Counted from the first letter of the stretch, positions 49,165 to 58,057 are shown. The stretch: 64,000 nucleotides of DNA from Catenulispora sp. EB89 (GCF_041261445.1 NZ_JBGCCU010000007.1:248001-312000), one strand, 5' to 3'. The notes: generated by a model from the sequence alone, not told the origin. Made by a program: numbers and translations.

Positions 49165-50375
49165 GCGGCGCTGTCGGGCCCGATGAAGTGGTGGCCGATG
49201 GGGTGCCTGCTGCCGAGCCGGACGGCGTCCACCTGATCGGAGTCGTCGGCTGCGGCCAGATGGGCGCGGGCATCGCAGAGGTCTGTGCCCGCGCGGGCTT
49301 CGAGGTGGTGGTCGCCGAGACCGGCCCGGCGACCGCCGCGGCCGGCCGGGCCCGCGTCGAGGCCTCACTGGCGCGAGCACTGGACCGGGGCAAGATCACC
49401 GACCGTGAGCGCGACAACGCCCTGGACCTGATCTCGGTCACCACCGACTTCGACCGGCTCAGCGACCGCGACCTGGTGATCGAGGCCGTGGCCGATGGGG
49501 TGCCTGCTGCCGAGCCGGACGGCGTCCACCTGATCGGAGTCGTCGGCTGCGGCCAGATGGGCGCGGGCATCGCAGAGGTCTGTGCCCGCGCGGGCTTCGA
49601 GGTGGTGGTCGCCGAGACCGGCCCGGCGACCGCCGCGGCCGGCCGGGCCCGCGTCGAGGCCTCACTGGCGCGAGCACTGGACCGGGGCAAGATCACCGAC
49701 CGTGAGCGCGACAACGCCCTGGACCTGATCTCGGTCACCACCGACTTCGACCGGCTCAGCGACCGCGACCTGGTGATCGAGGCCGTGGCCGAGCACGAGG
49801 CCGCCAAGCTCGCCGTCTTCGCCCGCCTCGACGCGACGGTGCGGCGCCGCGACGCGATCCTGGCGACGAACACCTCCAGCATCCCGGTGATCCGCCTGGC
49901 GACGGCGACGTCCCGTCCGGAGCACGTGATCGGCATGCACTTCTTCAACCCGGTCCCGGTCCTGAGCCTGGTCGAGCTGGTGCCGTCGCTGGCGACGGAC
50001 CCGGAGACCGAGGTCCGCGCCACCCGCTTCGTGGCCGGAGCCCTGGGTAAGGAGGTGATCCGGGCCCGGGACCGGGCCGGCTTCATCGTCAACGCCCTGC
50101 TGATCCCCTACCTGCTGAGCGCGACCAGGATGCTGGAATCGGGCATGGCATCGGTCCAGGACATCGACCGCGGCATGGTCCTGGGCTGCGCCTACCCGCT
50201 TGGCCCGCTGGCCCTGGCCGACCTCATCGGACTCGACACCGTGAAGGCGATCGCGGAATCGATGTACACGGAGTTCAAGGACCCGCAGTACTCGCCGCCG
50301 CCGCTGCTGGCGCGCATGGTCGAAGCCGGGCACTTGGGCCGCAAGACGGGGCGGGGGTTCCACAGCTACGGCTGA
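49161..50375 (+). CDS. 3-hydroxyacyl-CoA dehydrogenase with an exactly duplicated Rossmann segment
   Basis: The 404-residue protein has the NAD motif GVVGCGQMGAGIAEVCARAG and, later, the catalytic His in GMHFFNPVPVLSLVELV, ending HLGRKTGRGFHSYG. Residues 11-109 and 110-208 are identical because 49191-49487 is repeated exactly as 49488-49784. Without the extra copy the enzyme would be 305 residues, close to the family norm. The first copy ends before the rest of the NAD domain, so only the second copy can form a complete fold. It would oxidise the hydroxyacyl-CoA of the pathway; no enoyl-CoA hydratase or thiolase is encoded nearby. GTG 49161 overlaps the preceding stop. Confidence 0.93.
   Translation: MSGAVGPDEVVADGVPAAEPDGVHLIGVVGCGQMGAGIAEVCARAGFEVVVAETGPATAAAGRARVEASLARALDRGKITDRERDNALDLISVTTDFDRLSDRDLVIEAVADGVPAAEPDGVHLIGVVGCGQMGAGIAEVCARAGFEVVVAETGPATAAAGRARVEASLARALDRGKITDRERDNALDLISVTTDFDRLSDRDLVIEAVAEHEAAKLAVFARLDATVRRRDAILATNTSSIPVIRLATATSRPEHVIGMHFFNPVPVLSLVELVPSLATDPETEVRATRFVAGALGKEVIRARDRAGFIVNALLIPYLLSATRMLESGMASVQDIDRGMVLGCAYPLGPLALADLIGLDTVKAIAESMYTEFKDPQYSPPPLLARMVEAGHLGRKTGRGFHSYG
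49191..49784 (+). repeat. Exact 297-bp tandem direct repeat inside the hydroxyacyl-CoA dehydrogenase gene
   Basis: Positions 49191-49487 and 49488-49784 are identical, and the word GTGGCCGA that opens each copy occurs a third time at 49785. The unit is 99 codons, so the frame is kept. Identity at every base implies a very recent event, replication slippage between GTGGCCGA words, or an assembly artefact. Confidence 0.97.
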
Positions 50376-50386
50376 GAAGCCACGGT

Positions 50387-50420
50387 CGCCCCAGGTCGGC
50401 AACGTCGCCGACCTGGGGCG
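50387..50420. terminator. Bidirectional intrinsic terminator
   Basis: A perfect 14-bp stem (50387-50400 with 50407-50420) with a six-base loop lies 12 bp after the dehydrogenase stop, between convergent genes ending at 50375 and 50453. Confidence 0.88.
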
Positions 50421-50452
50421 CCTGCGTGGGGCACCTGCGTGGGGCACTTCCG

Positions 50453-52546
50453 CTACGGCTGAGGCACCACGACCGCGTTCGCCGGAACCCTGGCCGCGGC
50501 TGCCCTCGGAGGGCTCGAGGCGGGGATCGTGACCGTCCCGGCGGGTCCGCCGATCGCCGCGGTGAGCTGGGCGTCGACCCCGGACGGCAGGGCGGCGTCA
50601 CCGCCGAAGACGACGCCCAGCCCCAGCGATCCCCGGTTGTCGTTGATGTAGCCGCTGTCGTCCGGAGACAGGCCGACGGCCGGATTCAGCAGCAGCAGCG
50701 GGCCGTACGTGCGGCCGAGGAACGCCGAGCCGGACAGCGCGTCGGGCCAGGCGGTGCCGGTCGCGAGGCCCACCGATTCGGCGCCGCCGAAGAAGGCGCG
50801 GGCGACGAGATACGAGGTCTGGAAACGGTCCTTGCCGGTCAGCGCCGCGAAGGAGAATCCCCGGGTGGTCCACTTGCCGGACTGGACCGCCTGCTTGGCC
50901 TGGCCGCCGACGGTCACGACGTCGGTGCCGCCGCCGAGGTTGAAGCCGTTCAGGTAGGCGGCGGTGGGCTTGGGCATGGTGGTGTCGTCGGTCAGGACCA
51001 CGACCGCGCCGTCGAGCGAGGCGGCCACCGCGCCGGCGGACAGCGCGTCGGGATAGTTCACGCCGGTCGCCACCAGGATCTCCGTCGGATTGGCCGAGAC
51101 CGCCTGGGCTATCTTCACCGCCGTCGCGTAGCGGTCCGCACCGCTGATCCGCACCGGGTGGTATCCCAGGCCGGCCAGGGCGTGCAGCACGCCGTCAGAG
51201 ATCGCCGCAGGTCCGCCGAGCAGGTAGACCGTGCCGCCGGGGCGCAGGACCCGCCGGATCTCCGTCTGCGTCTCCGATGACAACGTCTTGGTGTCGGTGA
51301 GCAGCAGCGGTCCGTTCTTGTGCGCGGCCAGCCCCGCGCCGCCGAGGGCGTCGGCGAACAGGTCCGACCGGGACAAGGTGACGGAGTCGGCGCTCGCCCG
51401 CTGGTCGTTCGCGCCGCCGACCGTGGCCCACAGCTGGCGGGAGGCCCTGACCGCGGTGTCGACGCGGTCGGCACCCGCGATGCGGACGACGGCCGTCTTG
51501 GCGTCGGTGCGCACGGCCACGTCGCCGTAGTCGCCGGAGATCTTCGTCTCAGGGTTCGTCGGGGTGTCGACCGAGACCGTCGGCGGCACCGACACCGTGA
51601 CGTCGACCGTGTAGGTGCCGTTGACCGGCGAGCTCGGATTCGTCATGTCGGAGCGGCGGAAGGCGACGGTCTTGCCGTCGGGTTCGAACACCGGTCCGGT
51701 GTGGTCGACGTAGTCGACGCCGCCGTACCGGTCGAACGTCACCTGCTTGGGGGCCGACCAGCTGCCGTCCGCCTGCCGGGTCGAGGTGAACAGCTCGTCG
51801 TAGTGCACCTGGCCGGTGAACACGACCGTCTTCCCGTCCGGCGAGATCGACGGGTGCCGGTCGGTGCCCATCGTGGACGACTGGGACGGGATGGGCAGGA
51901 CCTGGGTGACCTTCGCACTCGTGCCGTTCCAGGTGATGACGGCGACGCCCTGAGGGCTGGGGCTCGTGTACTCGGAGGAGGTCTGGAACACGATCGACCC
52001 GTCGGCCGCGACATCGGGGTCGCGCATCCCGACATCGGTCGGCAGCCCGGCGGCGGCCAGCGCCGCGGCGTCCACGACCGGGTCCGGCGGCAGCTGCGCG
52101 TCGGCGTACGATCCATCGCTGGGTGCCTGCACCAAGGTCGGCAACCCCGAGCGGGACTCATCCTGCTGAGACCAGATGACGGAACGGCTGTCGGCGGACC
52201 AGGCCGTGTGCGCCCGGATCCCGGCCGCGGCCTCCGGGGCCGCGATGAGCACGCCGTGCGAGCCGTCCGCGTCCGCGGTGTAGACGCCGTCGTCGGCGCC
52301 GATGAAGGCCAGCCGCGATCCGTTGCCGGACCAGGAGACGTCACGCGCCCCGGCGGGCAACCCGATCACCCCGCCCCCGACCACATGGACCTGGTTGCCG
52401 ACGGTGACGGTCACCGGGCTCGCCGGCGCCGGCATGCCGTAGGTGGTCGCCTGCGCGACGGTCGGGACGACCGCGGATATCGCGCTCACCGAGCTGACCA
52501 GGACGGCGCCGAGCGCCAGCGGCCTGCGTATCGATGGGGAGGTCAT
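50453..52546 (-). CDS. Secreted protein with PD40-like propeller repeats and three cell-wall-binding (CWB2) repeats
   Basis: The 697-residue protein has a signal peptide (LALGAVLVSSVSAISAVVPT), a TolB-like propeller at about 45-330 (DVSWSGNGSRLAFIGADDGV, HPSISPDGKTVVFTGQ) and three CWB2 repeats at about 370-690 (RIAGADRVDTAVRASR, RISGADRYATAVKIAQ, LTGKDRFQTSYLVARAFF, each followed by a LLL...GG core). CWB2 triplets anchor proteins non-covalently to the cell wall in Firmicutes and also occur in actinobacteria. The propeller may bind a ligand or protein at the surface. ATG 52546 begins the signal. Confidence 0.88.
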   Translation of the reverse strand: MTSPSIRRPLALGAVLVSSVSAISAVVPTVAQATTYGMPAPASPVTVTVGNQVHVVGGGVIGLPAGARDVSWSGNGSRLAFIGADDGVYTADADGSHGVLIAAPEAAAGIRAHTAWSADSRSVIWSQQDESRSGLPTLVQAPSDGSYADAQLPPDPVVDAAALAAAGLPTDVGMRDPDVAADGSIVFQTSSEYTSPSPQGVAVITWNGTSAKVTQVLPIPSQSSTMGTDRHPSISPDGKTVVFTGQVHYDELFTSTRQADGSWSAPKQVTFDRYGGVDYVDHTGPVFEPDGKTVAFRRSDMTNPSSPVNGTYTVDVTVSVPPTVSVDTPTNPETKISGDYGDVAVRTDAKTAVVRIAGADRVDTAVRASRQLWATVGGANDQRASADSVTLSRSDLFADALGGAGLAAHKNGPLLLTDTKTLSSETQTEIRRVLRPGGTVYLLGGPAAISDGVLHALAGLGYHPVRISGADRYATAVKIAQAVSANPTEILVATGVNYPDALSAGAVAASLDGAVVVLTDDTTMPKPTAAYLNGFNLGGGTDVVTVGGQAKQAVQSGKWTTRGFSFAALTGKDRFQTSYLVARAFFGGAESVGLATGTAWPDALSGSAFLGRTYGPLLLLNPAVGLSPDDSGYINDNRGSLGLGVVFGGDAALPSGVDAQLTAAIGGPAGTVTIPASSPPRAAAARVPANAVVVPQP

Positions 52547-52686
52547 TGTGGGCTGCTCCAAAGCTGGGTGTGTGGGTGAGCGCTTTGCGAAGCGGTGTGC
52601 GAAGCGTAGCGGCAACTCTTCACCTCCGCGGCGAGTTCGCGGCGCACTTCGTCAGCCGACGCCGTCCGGCCCGCTTCGGTCGCGTG

Positions 52687-53607
52687 CTATCGGTCGATGC
52701 TCGCAGTGAACTCGGCGATGGCCTTGGCCAGGTCTTCGGGAGCCTCCATGGCGACGTAGTGGCCGACGCCGTCCAGCGAGACCGAGCTGACCTGGGTCGA
52801 CGCGGCCTGGGTCATGGTGGCCGACGTGAAGGAGCCCGCGCGGGCCCCGATTGCGAGAACGGGCACGTTCAGCCCCGGCGCCTGTGCCAGAGCCCTGATG
52901 TCGGCACTCTCGCTGAGCATCGACCGGTAGAGGCCGGTCGCTCCGCGCCAGCCGTCGGGCCGCGCGTACGTGCGGACGAACTCGTCGAGGTCGGCGTCGG
53001 TGACCGCGCCCGGGACCGCGGTCAGCGCCGGGAACAGGAACCGCGCCAGGAACTCGCGCTCGCGGCCGGTGAGGAGCATCTCGGGGATGCCGGGGGCGGT
53101 GAGTGCCCCGATGTACCAGACGCCGCCGTGCGTGACGTCGGCCAGCGCCTCCATCCCGAAGCCCGGCAGCCCGGTCTCGATCGCGGTGAGGCTGAGCACG
53201 TCGTGCGCGTGGACGGTCGCGAGTCGGAACACGGTCGCCCCGGCGATGTCCTGGCCGGTGAGGTGGACGGGACCCACCCCCAGGTGCTCGATGAGCAGGT
53301 GCAGGTCCTCGGCGGCGGTGGCGCTGTCGTAGGTGCCCGGTCCGTTGCCGGAGTCGCCGAAGCCGCGCAGGTCCACGGCGAACACGCGGTGCTGCTCGGC
53401 GAGCAGCGGGATGAGCCTGTGGAAGGCCCACCAGGTCTCGGGGAACCCGTGGACCAGCAGGACCGGGGTGCCGCCGGAGCCGGCGGCCACGTAGTGCAGC
53501 GTGGTCCCGTTCAGCTCGACGCGGTGGTGGGTGACCTCGGGGATCGTCGCGCCGGTCGGTGGGATGGGTCGGGTCGATGGGCTCGATGGGCTCGATGGAC
53601 TCGCCAT
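52687..53607 (-). CDS. Alpha/beta hydrolase, epoxide hydrolase/haloalkane dehalogenase-like
   Basis: The 306-residue hydrolase has the oxyanion motif [19 protein letters not shown], nucleophile Asp in [15 protein letters not shown] and the late His in [17 protein letters not shown]. The Asp nucleophile suits epoxide hydrolases and fluoroacetate or haloalkane dehalogenases. The N-terminus is a short Ser/Pro repeat ([12 protein letters not shown]). ATG 53607 has GAGGAG upstream. It is divergent from a MarR gene, with two operator dyads between. Confidence 0.9.
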   Translation of the reverse strand: MASPSSPSSPSTRPIPPTGATIPEVTHHRVELNGTTLHYVAAGSGGTPVLLVHGFPETWWAFHRLIPLLAEQHRVFAVDLRGFGDSGNGPGTYDSATAAEDLHLLIEHLGVGPVHLTGQDIAGATVFRLATVHAHDVLSLTAIETGLPGFGMEALADVTHGGVWYIGALTAPGIPEMLLTGREREFLARFLFPALTAVPGAVTDADLDEFVRTYARPDGWRGATGLYRSMLSESADIRALAQAPGLNVPVLAIGARAGSFTSATMTQAASTQVSSVSLDGVGHYVAMEAPEDLAKAIAEFTASIDR

Positions 53608-53624
53608 GGCGTCTCCTCGAATAG

Positions 53625-53663
53625 GCAACCCGGTTGCTCAATAGTAGGCAACCGGGTTGCCTA
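53625..53663. promoter_or_regulatory. Two MarR operators between the hydrolase and MarR genes
   Basis: GCAACC-C-GGTTGC at 53625-53637 and the perfect 19-bp dyad TAGGCAACCGGGTTGCCTA at 53645-53663 share one core and have centres 23 bp apart. The second overlaps the marR promoter region and the first abuts the hydrolase ribosome site, an arrangement for repression of both genes. Confidence 0.85.
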
Positions 53664-53691
53664 ACCGCAACCCGCTCCCTAGACTGCTGCA

Positions 53692-54171
53692 GTGTCCCGC
53701 TCCGGCGCCGATTTAGCGCTTCTCCTCCTGGGCGGTTTCCGCACGCTGGTGGACCGCGCGACCGAAGAACTGGCCCGCCGCGGATTCCCCGACGTGCGCC
53801 CGGTCCACGACTTCGCCATGCGGGGCATCGCCGCGGGCGCCGACGACGCCACACGGCTCAGCCAACGCCTGTCGGTCTCCCGCCAAGCGGCGGCCAAGAC
53901 CATCGCGGTCCTGCAGGAACGCGGCTACGTGACCCGCGAGACCGATCCCCTCGACGCCCGCCGCAAGCGACTCCAGGTGACGGCCCTCGGCTTCGAGGTG
54001 CTGCAGCAGGGCGAGCAGATCTTCGACGAACTGCGCGACGGCTGGGAACGGCAGATCGGCGCCGCCGAGCTGGAGCGCCTGGAGGAGTTGTTGGCAGCGC
54101 TCGTCGGCGTCCCGGCGATCCGCTTCGACACGCCCGCCTGGCTCGCGCGCGACCTCGGCGAGTCGTCGTAG
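53692..54171 (+). CDS. MarR-family transcriptional regulator
   Basis: The 159-residue winged-helix protein has ATRLSQRLSVSRQAAAKTIA (HTH), VLQERGYVTRETDPLDARRK and RLQVTALGFEVL (wing). It is divergent from the alpha/beta hydrolase gene and probably autoregulated through the GGCAACC dyads. I took the GTG at 53692, which reads MSRSGADLALLLLGGF. Confidence 0.9.
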   Translation: MSRSGADLALLLLGGFRTLVDRATEELARRGFPDVRPVHDFAMRGIAAGADDATRLSQRLSVSRQAAAKTIAVLQERGYVTRETDPLDARRKRLQVTALGFEVLQQGEQIFDELRDGWERQIGAAELERLEELLAALVGVPAIRFDTPAWLARDLGESS

Positions 54172-54191
54172 CGGCGGCGCGAAGGCGGCCG

Positions 54192-55064
54192 TCAGCCGGC
54201 GCTGCGGATCAGCGCCGTGGCCACCGGGGACAGGTCCGGGAGGCTGCCGTACACGTTGAGCGACCACAGCGACAGCATCAGGTTGCCGTGGCGCACCAAC
54301 AGGTTCTCCTCGTCGATGTAGGGGCCTTGTGGCGTGACCTTGACCAGCAGCGCCTCGTCGCCGAGGCCGCTGACCGGGGTCGCCGAGACGGAGACGTCCA
54401 CCGAATCGCCGCCGGTCATGATCTCGCGGAACTCGGCGCACGTCGCCGTGAGATTCTGGCGGATCTGGGAGAGGGACTTGGCCGCGTCGCCGGGGTGGTA
54501 GGCGTAGAGGGCCAGGCCGACCGGTGCGGTGCCGGAGCCCAGCGACTCGGAGGCGGTGGCCACGCTCAGGCCGCCGGCCAGGTCGAGACCTCCGGCCTCG
54601 GTGGTCTTCGGGTGGATCAGGTAGTCGCAGGTGTCGGCGCTGACCAGAGAAGGTGCCGGGGCTGTGGCGGCGGGTCCGCTGTCCGTCTCGTCCTCGGGAT
54701 GTGCCGTCCACCCGGTCGGCAGTCTGGGACCCAGGCCCAGCATGGCTTCGGTGTCGGTGGCCGGTAGCAGAGTCTTGAGATAGCTGCCGGTCGACTGCGA
54801 TACCGAGGCCGAGGTGGCGGGGGCGCTGGTCGTCGGCGCCGGAGTCGACGTGGGAGCCGCAGTCGTTGTGGTCGGGGTGGTCGGTGCCGGTGCGGTCATC
54901 TCGGCGGTGCTGCTCGATGTGGCGGTGCTCGTACTTGGCGAAGCCTGCGCCGAGTTCGAGCCGCTTCCGCTGCTCGAGCAGCCCGTCGAGGCCGCGGCCA
55001 GCATCGTCAGCACCGCGGATCCCACCGCGAACTGTGCGACACGTCCCGATTTCCCGCGTAGCAT
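54192..55064 (-). CDS. Secreted lipoprotein of unknown function
   Basis: The 290-residue protein has a lipoprotein signal with lipobox ending at Cys29 (AASTGC), a Ser/Thr/Pro/Ala-rich spacer of about 65 residues (TTPTTTTAAPTSTPAPTTSA) and a folded domain of about 190 residues with paired Cys (ADTCDYLIHPKTT, NLTATCAEFREIM). This layout resembles actinobacterial sensor-like or penetration-type lipoproteins, but I do not recognise the domain. It is monocistronic and convergent with the MarR gene. Confidence 0.8.
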   Translation of the reverse strand: MLRGKSGRVAQFAVGSAVLTMLAAASTGCSSSGSGSNSAQASPSTSTATSSSTAEMTAPAPTTPTTTTAAPTSTPAPTTSAPATSASVSQSTGSYLKTLLPATDTEAMLGLGPRLPTGWTAHPEDETDSGPAATAPAPSLVSADTCDYLIHPKTTEAGGLDLAGGLSVATASESLGSGTAPVGLALYAYHPGDAAKSLSQIRQNLTATCAEFREIMTGGDSVDVSVSATPVSGLGDEALLVKVTPQGPYIDEENLLVRHGNLMLSLWSLNVYGSLPDLSPVATALIRSAG

Positions 55065-55281
55065 GCCCGTCCCCCTGTCCTGTCATCGCCACCAGCACCG
55101 CGCGCTGGAGCGGACAGTCCACCACCGTGGATTTGAGGCCGTCCACGGTGAAATCACTGAAACTGACACGGGTTTTGCCGACAGCCGAGACCGCCGAGAC
55201 GGCCGCGCGGTTTCCCGCGCGGCCGCTTCTCTCAATGTTCGTACTCAGTGTTCGTACTCAGCGCTTTTGCCCACTGTCTCC

Positions 55282-56163
55282 TCAGTCGGCGTCGAACGTG
55301 GTGCCGCGCCGACGGCGGACGGCGAATCCGATGCCGTACAGCCCGGCCAGCACCGCCGCGCTCGCCGCGCCGACCGCGATCTCGGTGCTGCCGCCGCCGT
55401 TCGCGGCCTTCGCCGGGCCGCGGCTGAAGCCGCCGAGCAGGTGCTGGTCCGCGTACGCGGTGCCGGGGACCTTGTCGGCGTAGCGGCCGTGGACGAGGCG
55501 CTGGTAGCCCAGCAGCGAGATGCCGGTGGTGCCCACCGAGCGGACCGCGTCGTCGTTCAGCGGGGAGACGCGGTCCTTGAGCAGGCCGTACCAGGCGTGG
55601 ATCTGCGGCTCGTAGAAGGCGATCGCGCCCGGGCCCAGCTTGGCGGCGGCTGCCGCCATGTCGGTCTCGGTGCTGCCCGAGGCGATGTTGAACTCGGTCC
55701 AGACATTCGGGTGGGCCGCGCTGCGGGCGGTCCAGACCGAGGCGCGTTGGCCGGACGCCGAGACCGCCGCGGTGGCCATGAACTCCTGCTTGGCGACCGC
55801 GGCCGTGCCGTACTTCGCCGTGACGAACGCCGGGTTGAGGTAGTACACCGGCACCGTGGCACCGACCAGGTGTGGCGCCTGGGCGGCGACGGCGGCCTGC
55901 GCCGGGGCGGCGGCGTGGACCGTCAGCGGGGTGCCGGCCGGGCCCAGTTGGGCGAAGAATCCGCCGAGCCGCTGGAGCACGGCCGGGGTCGCCGCCGCCT
56001 GACTCGCGGCGGAGACGTCCGTGCCGGACACGCCGGGGACGGCCGGGGTGGCGGTGGCCGCCGAGCTCAGCGGGGCGACGGCGACGACGAGGGCTCCGGC
56101 CACGGCCGAGGCGCCGATCAGGTTGCGGAGCGAGAACAGGGAGAACACGGTGGTGGCGCGCAT
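55282..56163 (-). CDS. Secreted protein with a C-terminal membrane anchor, partner of the papain-like protease
   Basis: The 293-residue protein has an N-terminal signal (NLIGASAVAGALVVAVAPLS), a mainly helical Ala-rich outer domain (VPVYYLNPAFVTAKYGTAAV, ASVWTARSAAHPNVWTEFNI) and a C-terminal membrane segment followed by RRRRG (AVGAASAAVLAGLYGIGFAV). No LPxTG sorting motif is seen. It starts seven bases after the protease stop and is surely co-transcribed with it. I do not recognise the outer domain; it may present, inhibit or receive the protease. Confidence 0.78.
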   Translation of the reverse strand: MRATTVFSLFSLRNLIGASAVAGALVVAVAPLSSAATATPAVPGVSGTDVSAASQAAATPAVLQRLGGFFAQLGPAGTPLTVHAAAPAQAAVAAQAPHLVGATVPVYYLNPAFVTAKYGTAAVAKQEFMATAAVSASGQRASVWTARSAAHPNVWTEFNIASGSTETDMAAAAAKLGPGAIAFYEPQIHAWYGLLKDRVSPLNDDAVRSVGTTGISLLGYQRLVHGRYADKVPGTAYADQHLLGGFSRGPAKAANGGGSTEIAVGAASAAVLAGLYGIGFAVRRRRGTTFDAD

Positions 56164-56170
56164 TGTCGTC

Positions 56171-56743
56171 TCACGCTCCGATCTGGGAGAGGGTGTCGTC
56201 CCAGGTGAACTGGTCGTTGCTGACGTAGCTGTTGTAGTCCATCTGGTTCATCCGCTGGTCGTCCGGCCAGGGGTCGCCGAAGCTGATGGTCTGGCTCGCC
56301 GAGTCGTAGCCGTAGATCACCTCGGCGTGGCCGCCGCCGGCCGTCCAGGAGATGCCGGTCTCCAGCGGGTGGCCCGCGTCGATGTCCGACACGATCTGGT
56401 CGAAGCCGACCGCGCCGCTCTCCACGCCGGGCGATATGCCCAGGGACTGGAAGGCGTTCTGGTCCCAGGCGAGCTGCCCCGGCTGGTTCGGGCACTGCTG
56501 CGAGGTGTCCTGGCCGATGGCGAGGTCGCAGAACGAGTTCTGGTCGGTGCCGTGGCCCAGGAACGTGGCGATGGTGTCGCCGGAGGCGGCCCAGCACCAC
56601 TCGTCCTGCTGCTGGACCTGCATGTCGATGCCCAGCTCGGCGGCCGACGCGGTGGTGGCGAACGCGAAGGCCAGGACCGCGGTGCAGGCCGCGACGAAGG
56701 TGCCGCGCCGGGTCGGCGCGCGCAGCGGAGTTCTTGCTCCCAT
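56171..56743 (-). CDS. Secreted papain-like cysteine protease
   Basis: The 190-residue protein has a signal peptide (RRGTFVAACTAVLAFAFATT) and the papain-like pattern: catalytic Cys in QQQDEWCWAASGDTIATF, His in WTAGGGHAEVIYGYDSAS and a polar Asp/Asn in ISFGDPWPDDQ. The small size and QxxxxWCWAA opening match the C39-like/papain-like family of secreted bacterial proteases. AAGGAG precedes ATG 56743. It is first in a two-gene operon with the anchored protein. Confidence 0.85.
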   Translation of the reverse strand: MGARTPLRAPTRRGTFVAACTAVLAFAFATTASAAELGIDMQVQQQDEWCWAASGDTIATFLGHGTDQNSFCDLAIGQDTSQQCPNQPGQLAWDQNAFQSLGISPGVESGAVGFDQIVSDIDAGHPLETGISWTAGGGHAEVIYGYDSASQTISFGDPWPDDQRMNQMDYNSYVSNDQFTWDDTLSQIGA

Positions 56744-57063
56744 TCCAGTCTCCTTGCGGTGGCGGTGGATGTGCTGTTGGGGGATCGAACGGTGGAAAGA
56801 GGCGGCCGCCTTCGACCGAAAGATAGGGACGCGCGACCTGCTCGAACAGGACCCTGCGGCGTCGCCGTTCACATAACGGGAACGCCTGTGAACGACCGCC
56901 TCCCGCGGCGAACCCCGGCGTCCGTCCCGACGTGCGCCAATGCACGGTTGATCAAGGCACGTGCATGGAAGGAGCACGGGTAGGCCGGTATATTCACACC
57001 GGGTCGGTAGCGCTCGCCATCTCGTCTGTGCCAACCGCCGAACGGCCGCGAACCGGAGGTCTG
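56744..57063. other. Divergent promoter region, no gene seen
   Basis: This 320-bp gap separates the protease operon from the XRE-like gene. It contains the dyad GTTC-9-GAAC near 56870, the octamer palindrome GCACGTGC at 56958-56965 and an AT-rich TATATTCAC at 56991-56999 that may be a -10 element for the plus-strand gene. None is strong enough for a firm call. Confidence 0.4.
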
Positions 57064-58011
57064 ATGGCACCACCCGACAAGACCGGTGCCGTGGAGGCCG
57101 CGGTGGCGGCGGCGTTGAACACGGGGCCGTTCGACGTCGCGCTGCGCACGGCGATAGCCGCCCGCGGCCTGAGCCTGGAAAGGCTGCGCAACCGGCTCGT
57201 CGACAGCGGTCTGAACGTCGGCGTGACCACGCTGAGCTACTGGCAGCGCGGCATCCGGCGTCCCGAGCGCCCCGAATCGCTGCGGGCGGTGGCCGCGCTG
57301 GAGGGAATCCTGGGCCTGCCGCCGCACTCGCTGACGGTTCTGCTCGGGCCGCCGAAGCCGCGCGGCTTCGCCGTGCGCACCGGCCAGTGGCCGAACCCGT
57401 TCGCCGACATCGTCCGGGTGCCCGGCGACCTCGGCCGGCAGATCGCCGACCTGGACAGCCCGGCCGCCGGCAAGCTGGACATCGTCGCGGAGTACAACTC
57501 GGTGACGGTCGGGGCTCGGCGCGAGCTGGTCGAGGTGGAGGTCATCTGGGTGCTGCGCGCGCACTACGACGGTGTGGACCGGGCGCTCATGATCTACAGC
57601 GGTGATCCGGGGACGGTGGCCGACGCCATCGAGATCGAAGTCGGGGACGGCTGCCGGATCGGACGCGTCCGGCGGCACGCGCAGACTCGCTCAGTTCTGA
57701 CCGAGCTGCTGTTCGACCGCTCGCTGAGGGCCGGTGAGACGCAGGTGCTCAGATACACGATCCGCCCCCACAGCGACATCGAATGCTGCCAGCACTTCAA
57801 CGGGTACCGCTTCGCCGGCGGGATGTTCGTGCTCTACGTCCGCTTCCACCCGGACGCGCTCCCGGTGCGCTGCCAGCGGTTCGCGGCGCGTCGGACCGAG
57901 GGGCCGATCGACGAGAGCGCCGAGCTCACGGTCGACAGCCATCGCGCCATTCACATCGTGGTGCCCGACATCCGGCCCGGGATACTCGGCGCGCGGTGGG
58001 AGTGGATCTGA
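57064..58011 (+). CDS. XRE-like DNA-binding protein fused to an unrecognised C-terminal domain
   Basis: The 315-residue protein starts with a helix-turn-helix region (FDVALRTAIAARGLSLERLR, TTLSYWQRGIRRPERPESLR, VAALEGILGLPPHSLTVLLG). It continues with about 220 residues that look beta-rich, including KLDIVAEYNSVTVGARRELV, LLFDRSLRAGETQVLRYTIR and CCQHFNGYRFAGGMFVLYVR. I do not recognise the second domain; proteins of this shape are common in filamentous actinobacteria. It may sense a ligand and regulate the divergent protease operon. ATG 57064 has CGGAGGT upstream. Confidence 0.8.
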   Translation: MAPPDKTGAVEAAVAAALNTGPFDVALRTAIAARGLSLERLRNRLVDSGLNVGVTTLSYWQRGIRRPERPESLRAVAALEGILGLPPHSLTVLLGPPKPRGFAVRTGQWPNPFADIVRVPGDLGRQIADLDSPAAGKLDIVAEYNSVTVGARRELVEVEVIWVLRAHYDGVDRALMIYSGDPGTVADAIEIEVGDGCRIGRVRRHAQTRSVLTELLFDRSLRAGETQVLRYTIRPHSDIECCQHFNGYRFAGGMFVLYVRFHPDALPVRCQRFAARRTEGPIDESAELTVDSHRAIHIVVPDIRPGILGARWEWI

Positions 58012-58023
58012 GGGTGGAGAGGC

Positions 58024-58045
58024 GGCGTCGGCGGTGACCGACGCC
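58024..58045. terminator. Bidirectional terminator hairpin
   Basis: GGCGTCGG (58024-58031) pairs with CCGACGCC (58038-58045) around a six-base loop. It lies between the convergent stops at 58011 and 58058 and would end the four-gene operon described next. Confidence 0.7.
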
Positions 58046-58057
58046 GGTCCCCAAGCT

